Below are positions 41,763 through 51,652 of a stretch of 64,000 nt of DNA, piece by piece. Each line of letters opens with the position of its first letter. Position 1 is the stretch's first letter. Source of the stretch: SXVE01 sp036388895 (GTDB lineage Bacteria; Acidobacteriota; Blastocatellia; Pyrinomonadales; Pyrinomonadaceae); the NCBI GenBank assembly GCA_036388895.1, contig DASVQY010000002.1, positions 62,001 through 126,000 on the forward strand, in the 5' to 3' direction. Under the pieces are notes generated by a model. It was not told where the DNA came from, made no database searches, and saw only the letters and a list, made by a program, of their open reading frames with translations. Both the position numbers and the translations under genes were made by a program.

Positions 41763-44700
41763 ATGATTAACAATCCGCTTCAAAATAATACAAACGGACT
41801 CGGACGCCGCACGAGTCAGGCGCCGGAACGCGTGGATTTTTCAAAAATTTATACGTCCGCGCGCATTCCGAATCTTATCGAAGTGCAGCGCGAATCGTAT
41901 AACCGTTTTCTGCAAATGGATTTGATTCCCGAAGAGCGCGATTTGGTCGGTTTGCAGACCGTTTTTCAATCAATATTTCCGGTTTCGGATTTTCGCGAAA
42001 CGGCGACGCTCGAATTCGTCGAATACCAGATCGGAAACTGGCAGTGTAAATGCGGAAATCTGGAAGGACTCGAACATCTGCGCGCCAACTGTAAGGAATG
42101 CGGTTCAAAAATCAAGGTTGACCCGTTCAATCCGGCTGAAGTTCTTTGTAATAACTGCGGAACTTTTAACTCGGTTCGTCCGAAGTTGTGCCCGAATTGC
42201 GGCGAACCGGTCGGACTCAAACACAAACACGATCAGCAGGAATGTCAGGAGCGCGGAATGAGTTATTCAGTGCCGCTGAAAGTTAAAATTCGTTTGACTG
42301 TCTATGACAAAGACCCGGAAACCGGCGTTTCGACGATTCGCGACATAAAGGAAGAAGATGTTTTCTTCGGCGAAATTCCGCTGATGACCGACAACGGAAC
42401 GTTTATTATTAACGGAACCGAGCGCGTTATCGTTTCACAGCTCCACCGCTCGCCGGGCGTATTTTTCAAAGGCGACCGCGATGAATATTTGGCGAAAATA
42501 ATTCCGTATCGCGGCTCTTGGGTCGAATTTGAATACGACCAGAAAGGCATTTTGCACGCTCGCCTTGGCAAGCGCAAAATTCTGGCGACCATCTTTCTGC
42601 GCGCTCTCGGTTTGTGGCTTAATCCGCAGATTGATATGAAAACGGTTTCGGATTCGATTCTCGAAGAAGTCGTTAAAAATGCTGAATACACGAATGCCGA
42701 TATTTTGCGTCTTTTTTATACGACCGATGAAGCGAGCGTTGAAAAAGGAAAATTGTACGTGCGCATCAAATCAGAAGGCGAAACCAATCTGACCGGAATG
42801 CGCGCCGAGGAAGACATCAAGGACAAAGATAATGAGGATGTCGTTCGCGTCGGCAAAAAGATTACAAATTCGGGTTTGCGAGAATTGAGAAAACTCGGAA
42901 TCGAACGAGTCGAAGTTTCGACCGCTGATTTTGAAGGCGCCGTTGCGCTGGACGACGTAATCAATACCGAAACCGGCGAAGTTGTAATAGAATCGGGAAG
43001 CGAAATTACAGCCGCCAAGTTGCAGCAGATTATCGAGGAAGGCGTCAAAAGTTTTTCGATTTATTTTCCGAAAAAAGACTCCATCGGCGAAATCATTTCG
43101 CAAACTTTGAAAAAAGATACGATTACGAAACCGGTTGACGCGCTTCTGGAAATTTACCGCAAGATGCGCCCCGGCGATCCGCCGACCGTTCCGACGGCTT
43201 ATCGATTGCTTGAAGGAATGTTTTTCGACGCGCGTCGTTTTGATTTATCACGCGTCGGTCGTTTGAAATTCAACATTAAGATGGGCAGACCGGAACGCGA
43301 CCGAATCAACGATCCGCTTCTGGACGCGAAGGATTTTGTCGAAGTCGTTTCTTATCTTTTGAGAATGAAAAGAGACAGCGACAACTATTTCCAAGATGAT
43401 ATTGATCATTTGGGCAACCGCCGAGTACGCGCCGTCGGCGAACTACTGGAAAATCAGTTCCGCATCGGACTTGAAAGAATGGAACGCGCCATCAAGGAAA
43501 AAATGTCCATTCAGCAGGATATGTTTACTACGATGCCGCGCGATCTTGTAAACGCGAAGCCAGTCACGGCAGCAGTGCGAGAATTTTTCGGTTCATCGCA
43601 GTTGTCGCAGTTTATGGACCAAACAAATCCACTTTCGGAAATTACGCACAAGCGTCGTCTTTCGGCTTTGGGTCCGGGCGGATTGTCACGCGAGCGCGCA
43701 GGGTTTGAAGTTCGCGACGTTCACCCGACGCACTACGGACGTATCTGTCCGATTGAAACGCCGGAAGGTCCGAACATCGGTTTGATTTCATCGCTTTCGT
43801 GTTTCGCGCGAATCAACGAGTTCGGATTCATCGAATCTCCGTATCGCAAAGTCGAAAACGGGCGCGTCGTCGAATACGTCAAAGTTATAAACGGCGGTGA
43901 CACAGAGTTTAAGCCGAACCAGCACGTTCCGCTCGAAGATGTCGAAGCGGCTAACGGAAACTTGAAAGATGATCGGCGCAAAGCGGATTTCGAGCCGGAA
44001 CCGTTTTATCTAACTGCTTGGGAAGAAGACAAATACGTCATCGGACAGGCGAATATTCCTTTAGACGAAAACGGTAATCTAATCAACGAGCGAAATGCTG
44101 TTCGAATCAAAGGGGAATTTACGACCGCTGAGCGCGAAAACATACAGTATATGGACGTTTCGCCAAAACAGCTCGTGTCGGTTGCGGCGAGTTTGATTCC
44201 GTTTTTGGAAAACGACGACGCGAACCGCGCTTTGATGGGATCGAACATGCAACGTCAATCGGTTCCGCTTCTTCGCGCCGAATCGCCGTTTGTCGGAACT
44301 GGAATGGAACGCGTCGCGGCGCGTGATTCCGGCGCGGTTGTTATCGCAAAACGTGACGGTGTGATTGATTATGTCGATTCGGAACGTATCATCGTCAAAG
44401 CGGATCACCGCGTTGACGGAACGATTTCGCGTGAAGTAACGGCGGATATTTATTCGCTCGTTAAATTTACGCGCTCGAATCAAAACACTTGTATCAATCA
44501 GCGTCCGATTGTCGAAGTTGGCGAAAGAGTGAAAAAAGGTCAGGTAATTGCTGACGGACCTTGTACAGATCGCGGCGAACTCGCTCTCGGAAGAAACGTT
44601 CTCGTGGCGTTTATGCCTTGGCGCGGTTACAACTTCGAGGACGCGATTTTGGTTTCGGAACGTCTCGTAAAAGAAGATTATTACACTTCGATTCACATTG

Positions 44701-46217
44701 AAGAACTAGAAATCGAGGCGCGAGACACGAAATTGGGACCCGAAGAAATCACGCGCGATATACCGAATATCGGCGAAAATATGCTGCGCGATTTAGACGA
44801 ATCCGGCATCATTCGTATCGGAGCGCAAGTTCGCCCGGGTTCGATTCTCGTCGGAAAAGTAACGCCGAAAGGCGAAACGCAACTGACTGCGGAAGAGAAA
44901 CTTCTTCGCGCAATCTTCGGCGAAAAAGCCGGAGACGTAAAAGACGCGTCATTGACTTGCCCGCCGGGAATTGACGGAACGGTCGTTGACGTTCAGGTTT
45001 TCACCCGAAAGGGGCAGGATAAGGACGAACGTTCGCTCGACATCGAAGCGATGGAAGAAGAAGATTTGCGCCGCAACCTAGAGGACGAAATTCGTATTTT
45101 GACCGAACAGCGCGACCAGCGAATCTTTGAACTTTTTGAAGGTAGAAAGCTAACGAAAGATTTAACTGACGGGAAAGATGTTATCGCCAAAAAAGGCGAA
45201 ACGCTCGACCGCGAAACGTTGAAGGACATTGATACGAAAATTCTTCGCAAAGCCGAAGTGACAGCCGGAACGATTGATGTCGCCGGCGAAATCAAAGAAT
45301 ACGAGCAGCGTACAGATCGTCAAATTAACATTTTGAGTGACATTTACGAGGAAAAAATCACCAAACTCAAGCAAGGTGATGAATTACCTCCGGGCGTTAT
45401 CAAAATGGTAAAAGTTTTCGTTGCAATGAAACGTAAGCTTTCAGTTGGCGATAAAATGGCTGGTCGTCACGGTAACAAAGGTGTTATCGCTCGAATTCTG
45501 CCGGAAGAAGATATGCCGTATTTGCCGGACGGGACTCCGGTTGAAATCGTTCTCAATCCGCTCGGCGTCCCTTCGCGTATGAACGTCGGTCAGATTTTGG
45601 AAACGCATCTGGGCTGGGCTGGAAAAGTTCTCGGACTTCATTTCGCAACGCCGGTTTTCGACGGCGCGAGCGAAACGGAAATCAAGAAATTTATCGGCAA
45701 CGCGAACAATCGGTTTGACGAACTCGGCATACCGCCGTCGGTCGGACCTTCGGGCAAAACCCGTCTGTACGACGGTTTGACCGGAGAACAGTTCGAGCAG
45801 AAAGTAACGGTCGGTTACATTTATATGCTCAAACTTTCGCACCTTGTTGACGATAAGATTCATGCTCGTTCAATCGGACCGTACAGCTTGATCACGCAGC
45901 AGCCTTTGGGCGGTAAAGCGCAATTCGGCGGACAGCGTTTCGGAGAGATGGAAGTTTGGGCGCTCGAAGCCTACGGCGCAGCTCATATTTTGCAGGAACT
46001 TCTAACTTGCAAATCTGACGACGTGGCGGGACGTTCAAAAATTTACGAAACCATTGTCAAAGGCGTTTCTAATTTTGAGCCGGGAATTCCCGAATCGTTT
46101 AACGTTCTCGTGCGCGAGTTGCAATCGTTGTGTCTCGACGTGGAACTTATCACCGAAGACGAAATTGACCCCGAAGAAGCATTAGCGGGCGTCGGCGAAG
46201 TAGTAGGAGCGGACTAA
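41763..46217 (+). CDS. rpoB: RNA polymerase subunit beta with N-terminal Cys-rich insertion
   Basis: 1484 residues; E. coli has 1342. Typical parts are FSKIYTSARIPNLIEVQRESY, GTFIINGTERVIVSQLHRSPGVFF, FFGSSQLSQFMDQTNPLSEITHKRRLSALGPGGL (rifampicin region), THYGRICPIETPEGPNIGLI, GDKMAGRHGNKGV and GGKAQFGGQRFGEMEVWALEAYGA. Between YQIGNWQ (about 88-94) and QECQERGMSYSVPL (about 159-172) lie about 63 residues that normal beta subunits lack. They hold CxC at 95/97 and CxxC pairs at 110/113, 129/132 and 143/146, like two zinc ribbons. Confidence 0.98.
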   Translation: MINNPLQNNTNGLGRRTSQAPERVDFSKIYTSARIPNLIEVQRESYNRFLQMDLIPEERDLVGLQTVFQSIFPVSDFRETATLEFVEYQIGNWQCKCGNLEGLEHLRANCKECGSKIKVDPFNPAEVLCNNCGTFNSVRPKLCPNCGEPVGLKHKHDQQECQERGMSYSVPLKVKIRLTVYDKDPETGVSTIRDIKEEDVFFGEIPLMTDNGTFIINGTERVIVSQLHRSPGVFFKGDRDEYLAKIIPYRGSWVEFEYDQKGILHARLGKRKILATIFLRALGLWLNPQIDMKTVSDSILEEVVKNAEYTNADILRLFYTTDEASVEKGKLYVRIKSEGETNLTGMRAEEDIKDKDNEDVVRVGKKITNSGLRELRKLGIERVEVSTADFEGAVALDDVINTETGEVVIESGSEITAAKLQQIIEEGVKSFSIYFPKKDSIGEIISQTLKKDTITKPVDALLEIYRKMRPGDPPTVPTAYRLLEGMFFDARRFDLSRVGRLKFNIKMGRPERDRINDPLLDAKDFVEVVSYLLRMKRDSDNYFQDDIDHLGNRRVRAVGELLENQFRIGLERMERAIKEKMSIQQDMFTTMPRDLVNAKPVTAAVREFFGSSQLSQFMDQTNPLSEITHKRRLSALGPGGLSRERAGFEVRDVHPTHYGRICPIETPEGPNIGLISSLSCFARINEFGFIESPYRKVENGRVVEYVKVINGGDTEFKPNQHVPLEDVEAANGNLKDDRRKADFEPEPFYLTAWEEDKYVIGQANIPLDENGNLINERNAVRIKGEFTTAERENIQYMDVSPKQLVSVAASLIPFLENDDANRALMGSNMQRQSVPLLRAESPFVGTGMERVAARDSGAVVIAKRDGVIDYVDSERIIVKADHRVDGTISREVTADIYSLVKFTRSNQNTCINQRPIVEVGERVKKGQVIADGPCTDRGELALGRNVLVAFMPWRGYNFEDAILVSERLVKEDYYTSIHIEELEIEARDTKLGPEEITRDIPNIGENMLRDLDESGIIRIGAQVRPGSILVGKVTPKGETQLTAEEKLLRAIFGEKAGDVKDASLTCPPGIDGTVVDVQVFTRKGQDKDERSLDIEAMEEEDLRRNLEDEIRILTEQRDQRIFELFEGRKLTKDLTDGKDVIAKKGETLDRETLKDIDTKILRKAEVTAGTIDVAGEIKEYEQRTDRQINILSDIYEEKITKLKQGDELPPGVIKMVKVFVAMKRKLSVGDKMAGRHGNKGVIARILPEEDMPYLPDGTPVEIVLNPLGVPSRMNVGQILETHLGWAGKVLGLHFATPVFDGASETEIKKFIGNANNRFDELGIPPSVGPSGKTRLYDGLTGEQFEQKVTVGYIYMLKLSHLVDDKIHARSIGPYSLITQQPLGGKAQFGGQRFGEMEVWALEAYGAAHILQELLTCKSDDVAGRSKIYETIVKGVSNFEPGIPESFNVLVRELQSLCLDVELITEDEIDPEEALAGVGEVVGAD

Positions 46218-46338
46218 TCAAGTTTGTTGAGTTTGTAGAGTTCATTGAGTTCGTTGAGCTGGAGGATTTTCTTTTTCTCTCAATGAACTCAATAAACCCA
46301 ACGAACTCAATGAACTCAATGAACTTACTTGGAGAATT
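46218..46338. repeat. AACTCAATG-word palindrome between rpoB and rpoC
   Basis: The right half has tandem 9-bp words (TGAACTCAA type), and the left half the complementary words. The best arm, 46239-46258, matches the complement of 46297-46316 at 19 of 20 positions. It fills the rpoB-rpoC gap and is not a terminator, since transcription must cross it. Confidence 0.7.
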
Positions 46339-49300
46339 ATGTTTCGATTAAATAACGATAACAAAACGCAATTGACCACAAATTATGAGGCGATTCGAAT
46401 CAGCCTTGCCTCGCCGGAAAAAATTCGTTCCTGGTCGCACGGTGAAGTCACCAAGCCGGAAACGATTAATTACCGCACTTTCAAACCGGAACGCGACGGT
46501 CTTTTCTGCGCTCGCATTTTCGGTCCGGTGTCGGATTGGGAGTGCCTTTGCGGAAAATATAAAAGAATGAAACATCGCGGCGTCGTGTGCGACAAATGCG
46601 GCGTCGAAGTCACGCAGTCGAAAGTTCGGCGCGAGCGGCTCGGACACATCGAGCTTGCCAGTCCGTGTTCGCACGTCTGGTTTTTCAAAGGCTTGCCGTC
46701 GCGTATCGGTCACCTTTTAGATATTACTCTGCGTGATCTGGAAAAAATTCTTTATTTTGAAACCTACATTGTCGTTGACGCGGGCGACGTGCCGGACTTA
46801 AAGGAAAAAGATTTACTCAACGATGATCGTTACCGCGAACTTTCACGCGAGTATCCGGGGCAATTCGTCGCCAAAATGGGCGCTGAAGCCATCAAGGAAC
46901 TCTTGATGAAAATTGACGTTGAAGAGTTAGTTACCGATTTACGTCAAAAAATGAAAGAGGAAAATTCGCAGCAGAAGAAGCTCAAGTATTCCAAGCGCCT
47001 GAAAGTTTCAAATTCATTTTTGCGCTCGCAGAACAACCCGGAGTGGATGATTTTGGACGTGATTCCGGTAATCCCACCAGAACTTCGCCCGCTCGTGCCG
47101 CTCGACGGCGGACGTTTTGCGACATCGGACTTGAACGATCTTTATCGCCGCGTTATCAACCGCAATAATCGTTTGAAGAAACTGATTGAACTGCGTGCGC
47201 CGGAAGTCATTGTCCGCAACGAAAAACGAATGCTGCAGGAAGCAGTTGACGCGCTGTTCGACAACGGTCGTCGCGGTCGCGTTCTGCGCGGAGCGAATAA
47301 TCGTCCATTAAAGTCGCTTTCGGGAACACTGAAAGGAAAACAGGGACGTTTTCGCCAAAACTTGCTCGGAAAACGTGTTGACTATTCGGGACGTTCAGTA
47401 ATCGTCGTCGGACCGGAACTCAAACTGCATCAATGCGGTTTGCCGAAGAAAATGGCTCTGGAATTGTTCAAGCCGTTTATTTACAACAAGCTCGAAAAAG
47501 ACGCGCACGCCGCGACGATAAAGCAGGCGCGCGAAATGGTCGAGCGTCAAGAGCCGATTGTTTGGGACATTTTGGAAGAAGTCATCCGCGAGCATCCGGT
47601 TCTGCTGAACCGCGCGCCGACGCTTCACCGTTTGGGAATTCAAGCGTTCGAGCCGGTTTTGGTCGAAGGCAAAGCGATTAAGATTCACCCGCTCGTTTGC
47701 TCGGCGTTCAACGCTGACTTCGACGGCGACCAGATGGCGGTTCACATTCCGCTTTCGGCGGAAGCGCAAATCGAAGCGACTGTATTGATGCTCGCATCGA
47801 ACAATTTGCTTTCACCGGCGAGCGGACAGCCGATTACGGTTCCGACGCAGGACATCGTTTTGGGTTGCTACTATTTGACTTTGGCGCGTGACGGGATGAA
47901 GGGCGAAAATAAAATCTTCAATTCTATGGATGATGTTTTGCTCGCGCTCGATGCGAAAGCCGTAGAAACGCAGACGAAAATCAAACTTCGCTGGAAAGGC
48001 GATTTGGTGGATTTAACGCAGGAGCACAATACGCAAGACGTAATGCGCGCAAGTGTACGGGAAAATGTTGATATTATTCTCGACACGACAGTGGGACGGG
48101 TTATTTTCAACGAGCGTCTGACGAGGGACGGTTTGCCGTTCGTTAATGGAACGCTCAAGAAAAAAGGTTTGCAGTCGCTCGTAAACTTTTCGCACCTGCG
48201 TCTCGGACACGATCAAACGGTTGTTCTGCTCGATGATTTGAAAACGATGGGATTCCTTTACGCGACCAAAGCGGGTGTATCAATCGGCATTGACGACATG
48301 GTAACGCCGCCGAGCAAAAAAGGGATTATCGAAGAAGCAAATGAACAGGTCAATAAGCTGCAGCAACAGTATGAAGATGCGACAATGACTGATCTTGAAC
48401 GCACAAATAAAGTAACGGCGATCTGGTCTGATGTGACCGACCGCGTTGCGAAAGAAATGTTCAAGGCGATGGACGAGCGCGAAAAGAAACGCAATGAGCT
48501 TAATCCGATTCTCGTAATGGCTGATTCCGGCGCTCGCGGCTCCGAAGCACAGATTCGTCAGCTTGCCGGTATGCGCGGACTGATGGCGAAACCGTCCGGC
48601 GAAATCATCGAAACGCCGATTGTCGCAAACTTCCGTGAAGGCTTGAACGTGCTGCAATACTTTATTTCAACGCACGGCGCGCGCAAAGGTTTGGCTGATA
48701 CGGCTTTGAAAACCGCTGACTCGGGCTACTTGACCCGTCGTTTAGTGGACGTAGCGCAGGACGTTATCGTTTCCGAGCTCGATTGCGGAACGATTCGCGG
48801 AATCTGGGCGGAAGCTATTATTCGCAACGGGGAAGAAGTCGAATCTTTACGCGATAGAATTGTCGGCTGCACGTCGCTCGATGACATTTTCGATCCGGTT
48901 GACGGCACCAGAATCGTCGAAGCCAATACGGAAATCAACGAAGATTTGGCGGCACAGGTTCAGCTTTCCGGCTTGCAGAAAGTAAAAATTCGCTCGCCGC
49001 TGACTTGCGAGTCGCGCCGCGGAATCTGCGTTAAATGTTACGGTCGCAACCTTGCAACCGGCAAAACGGTGGAAATCGGCGAAGCAGTCGGCGTCATCGC
49101 CGCGCAGTCAATCGGCGAGCCGGGAACTCAGCTTACGATGAGAACTTTCCACGTCGGCGGGACGGCACGATTGGAGCAGGAAACCAAGCACGTCGCGGCA
49201 ATGGACGGAACCGTTAAATATCTGAGTGATTTGAAAACGATTACGAACCGTGCGGGCGAAATCATTTCAATGAAGCGCCAGTCGGAAATTGCTCTGCTCG

Positions 49301-50640
49301 ATGAGCGCGGACGCGAAGTCGCGCGTTACCAAGTCGTTTACGGAGCACATATTCACGTCAAAGACGGTCAGAAGGTTAAAGAAGACGATTTGCTCGTAAC
49401 GTGGGATCCGTTTACCTTCGCTATTTTGACCGAAGTTAAAGGAACGGTTAAATACCAGGACCTTAAAGAAGGCAAAACGGTTGATGAAGAAATTGATAAA
49501 GTTTCGGGACAAAAACGTCTCGTGGTCAGAGATTCGGACGAGAAAAACCAACCGCGTCTGGAAATGCGCGACGGAAACAAAGTTCTGAAAACTTACCAAA
49601 TGCCGATTCGTGCTAACCTGCACGTCGAAGATGGGCAGGAAGTCGAACCCGGCGACATTATCGCCAAGATTCCGCGCGAAACGACGAAGACGAAAGACAT
49701 CGTGGGCGGTTTGCCGCGCGTCGTCGAGCTTTTCGAAGCACGTCGTCCGTCGGAAACAGCCGTTATGTCGGAAATTGACGGAATCGTTAAATTCGGTCCG
49801 ATCTCGAAAGGTAAGCGCAAAATTATCATTACGGGCGAAGACAACGCCGAACGCGAATACGATATTCCGCGCGGAACGCACATCAACGTGCAGGAAGGCG
49901 ATCACGTTAGGGCGGGCGAACCGCTTATGGACGGACCGCTCAATCCGCACGATATTCTCCGCGTTCTCGGAACGGTTGCTTTGCAGGAATATCTGGTAAA
50001 CGAAATTCAGGAAGTTTATCGTTTACAAGGCGTAAACATCAATGACAAACACATCGAAGTCATCGTTCGACAGATGCTTCGCTGGGTCAAAATCAAAGAT
50101 GTCGGCGACACTGATTTCCTTTTGGAAGAACAGGTTGATCGTTTCCGCTACGAAGACGAAAACCGTCGCGTGATAGAAGCCGACGGGCAGCCTTCGAGCG
50201 CAGAACCGCTGCTTTTAGGAATCACGAAAGCGTCGCTTTCAACCGATTCGTTTATTTCGGCGGCATCGTTCCAGGAAACGACTCGCGTTTTAACCGAAGC
50301 GGCGATTTCCGGTCGAATTGACTACCTGCGCGGATTGAAAGAAAACGTCATTATGGGACGACTTATTCCGGCGGGAACCGGTATGAAATATTACCGCAAC
50401 GTCAAAGTCGCCGAAGACGCGACAGTCAACCGCAAAGAAGAGGACGAATTCGATGAACTCGCCGATATTCGCGGAGGAATCGAGCTGCCGCACTTCGATA
50501 TTCCCGGCGTTGAACCTGAAGATACGAACGAAGGTTATGACGAAGCCGAAGAAACTCTCGATGAGTTAAGTCTGGAAAACGAAGAAGTTTTTGATGATTC
50601 GGCAGACCTTGTTATAGACGAAATTGATGATGATTTTTAA
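46339..50640 (+). CDS. rpoC: RNA polymerase subunit beta'
   Basis: 1433 residues. The N-terminal zinc site is C69, C71, C84 and C87 (CLCGKYK and CDKCGVEV). The catalytic NADFDGDQ begins at residue 458, with D460, D462 and D464 binding magnesium. The bridge helix and trigger loop region includes SGARGSEAQIRQLAGMRGLMAKPSGEIIE and GEAVGVIAAQSIGEPGTQLTMRTFHVGG. The second zinc site is CESRRGICVKCYG. The last 50 residues are very acidic. A terminator follows. Confidence 0.99.
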   Translation: MFRLNNDNKTQLTTNYEAIRISLASPEKIRSWSHGEVTKPETINYRTFKPERDGLFCARIFGPVSDWECLCGKYKRMKHRGVVCDKCGVEVTQSKVRRERLGHIELASPCSHVWFFKGLPSRIGHLLDITLRDLEKILYFETYIVVDAGDVPDLKEKDLLNDDRYRELSREYPGQFVAKMGAEAIKELLMKIDVEELVTDLRQKMKEENSQQKKLKYSKRLKVSNSFLRSQNNPEWMILDVIPVIPPELRPLVPLDGGRFATSDLNDLYRRVINRNNRLKKLIELRAPEVIVRNEKRMLQEAVDALFDNGRRGRVLRGANNRPLKSLSGTLKGKQGRFRQNLLGKRVDYSGRSVIVVGPELKLHQCGLPKKMALELFKPFIYNKLEKDAHAATIKQAREMVERQEPIVWDILEEVIREHPVLLNRAPTLHRLGIQAFEPVLVEGKAIKIHPLVCSAFNADFDGDQMAVHIPLSAEAQIEATVLMLASNNLLSPASGQPITVPTQDIVLGCYYLTLARDGMKGENKIFNSMDDVLLALDAKAVETQTKIKLRWKGDLVDLTQEHNTQDVMRASVRENVDIILDTTVGRVIFNERLTRDGLPFVNGTLKKKGLQSLVNFSHLRLGHDQTVVLLDDLKTMGFLYATKAGVSIGIDDMVTPPSKKGIIEEANEQVNKLQQQYEDATMTDLERTNKVTAIWSDVTDRVAKEMFKAMDEREKKRNELNPILVMADSGARGSEAQIRQLAGMRGLMAKPSGEIIETPIVANFREGLNVLQYFISTHGARKGLADTALKTADSGYLTRRLVDVAQDVIVSELDCGTIRGIWAEAIIRNGEEVESLRDRIVGCTSLDDIFDPVDGTRIVEANTEINEDLAAQVQLSGLQKVKIRSPLTCESRRGICVKCYGRNLATGKTVEIGEAVGVIAAQSIGEPGTQLTMRTFHVGGTARLEQETKHVAAMDGTVKYLSDLKTITNRAGEIISMKRQSEIALLDERGREVARYQVVYGAHIHVKDGQKVKEDDLLVTWDPFTFAILTEVKGTVKYQDLKEGKTVDEEIDKVSGQKRLVVRDSDEKNQPRLEMRDGNKVLKTYQMPIRANLHVEDGQEVEPGDIIAKIPRETTKTKDIVGGLPRVVELFEARRPSETAVMSEIDGIVKFGPISKGKRKIIITGEDNAEREYDIPRGTHINVQEGDHVRAGEPLMDGPLNPHDILRVLGTVALQEYLVNEIQEVYRLQGVNINDKHIEVIVRQMLRWVKIKDVGDTDFLLEEQVDRFRYEDENRRVIEADGQPSSAEPLLLGITKASLSTDSFISAASFQETTRVLTEAAISGRIDYLRGLKENVIMGRLIPAGTGMKYYRNVKVAEDATVNRKEEDEFDELADIRGGIELPHFDIPGVEPEDTNEGYDEAEETLDELSLENEEVFDDSADLVIDEIDDDF

Positions 50641-50665
50641 TTAATCATCAATCGCTAACACGAAG

Positions 50666-50700
50666 AAAGGCTGGAAGTTTTTTAGTTTCCAGCCTTTTTA
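50666..50700 (+). terminator. rho-independent terminator after rpoC
   Basis: An 11-bp stem (50666-50676 with 50687-50697), 10-nt loop, then TTTTTATTTT. It ends the rplK-rpoC transcription block 26 bp after rpoC. Confidence 0.92.
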
Positions 50701-50849
50701 TTTTCTTTCTATTCAAGCAATACCTTTCGAGATAGAACACGAGAAATTTTTGCATAATCAGTTAAGGTAATGTATAAATATTTCGGCAATATTTGCTCAC
50801 ATCAAATAAATACTCGGATAAATCTCAAATCTTAAAATAAAATCTTTTT

Positions 50850-51545
50850 ATGAAATTAATTGTTCTTTTTCTTGCTCTAACCGCAATTTTGTTTGGTTCA
50901 GGCGTTTGCGTGCAAGCGCAAAGTGCTTATGACACTTTTCGAATCGGGAATAAACAAATTGTTATCCCCAATCCTGTAGGATTCACCGAAGCTTCCTCTC
51001 AAATTCAGGTAATCAGAGACCGTTTCACCGTAACGGAAGCAGCAGGCAATGATTTATTGGCAGTTCATATACCGAATGATGATTATCAGTTTCTTAAAAA
51101 AGGCAGATTGGTCGATCTAACATTTTACACAAAGGTTTCTGTTTCTAAGAAATTAAAAGACGAAACCGTAAGCGAGACTAATTTTGCAAATATTATAGAA
51201 GCTTTTGAAAAGAATTTTCCGACATTCAGCGATCCGAAAGGAAGTGAAATGAAAAAAATACTTAATAGAATTTCGGAAAACCTAAGCGGTTTCAACCAAG
51301 AAAAAACTGCTGTTTTCATTGATAAACCTCAGAATCTTGGTGAAATTGTTAAAGAACGTAACTCTTACGGAAGTGTCGTTCTATCACAAGTAAAGACAAA
51401 AATCGGTGAGACAGAACAGGTGCGGACATTGCTTATGGGAATATCAGCAATAAGAGTGCGCGAGAAAGTTATATTTATTTATACTTACAAAGAGTACAAA
51501 AATGAGCAGGACATTATTGACCTGAAAAATTTTTCAAGCAATTGA
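50850..51545 (+). CDS. secreted hypothetical protein
   Basis: 231 residues. The signal peptide is about 1-24 (LIVLFLALTAILFGSGVCVQAQS), with AQA-like cleavage. The mature part is soluble, with IVIPNPVGFTEASSQIQVIRD near the start, LTFYTKVSVSKKLKDETVSE, and a tail that repeats amphipathic strands (VIFIYTYKEYKNEQDI). I recognise no family. No ribosome site is visible. A bidirectional terminator lies downstream. Confidence 0.75.
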   Translation: MKLIVLFLALTAILFGSGVCVQAQSAYDTFRIGNKQIVIPNPVGFTEASSQIQVIRDRFTVTEAAGNDLLAVHIPNDDYQFLKKGRLVDLTFYTKVSVSKKLKDETVSETNFANIIEAFEKNFPTFSDPKGSEMKKILNRISENLSGFNQEKTAVFIDKPQNLGEIVKERNSYGSVVLSQVKTKIGETEQVRTLLMGISAIRVREKVIFIYTYKEYKNEQDIIDLKNFSSN

Positions 51546-51600
51546 TTAAAACAAATTGCGGCGGCTAACAAATAATATTTTGAAATTGACTTTGTGAAAT

Positions 51601-51634
51601 AAAAAGCCGGAAGTTTCAAATCCTCCGGCTTTTT
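51601..51634. terminator. bidirectional terminator between convergent genes
   Basis: AAAAAGCCGGA (51601-51611) pairs with TCCGGCTTTTT (51624-51634). T-runs on both strands let it serve the secreted-protein gene on the left and the M13 peptidase on the right. Confidence 0.92.
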
Positions 51635-51652
51635 ATTTTGCTTGATTTATCT

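Noticed and set aside
44079..44696. 205-residue minus-strand ORF opposite rpoB
   Set aside because: Antisense shadow of rpoB, with no recognisable motif.
49267..49950. 227-residue minus-strand ORF opposite rpoC
   Set aside because: Antisense shadow of a conserved gene; F/R-rich composition and no start signal.
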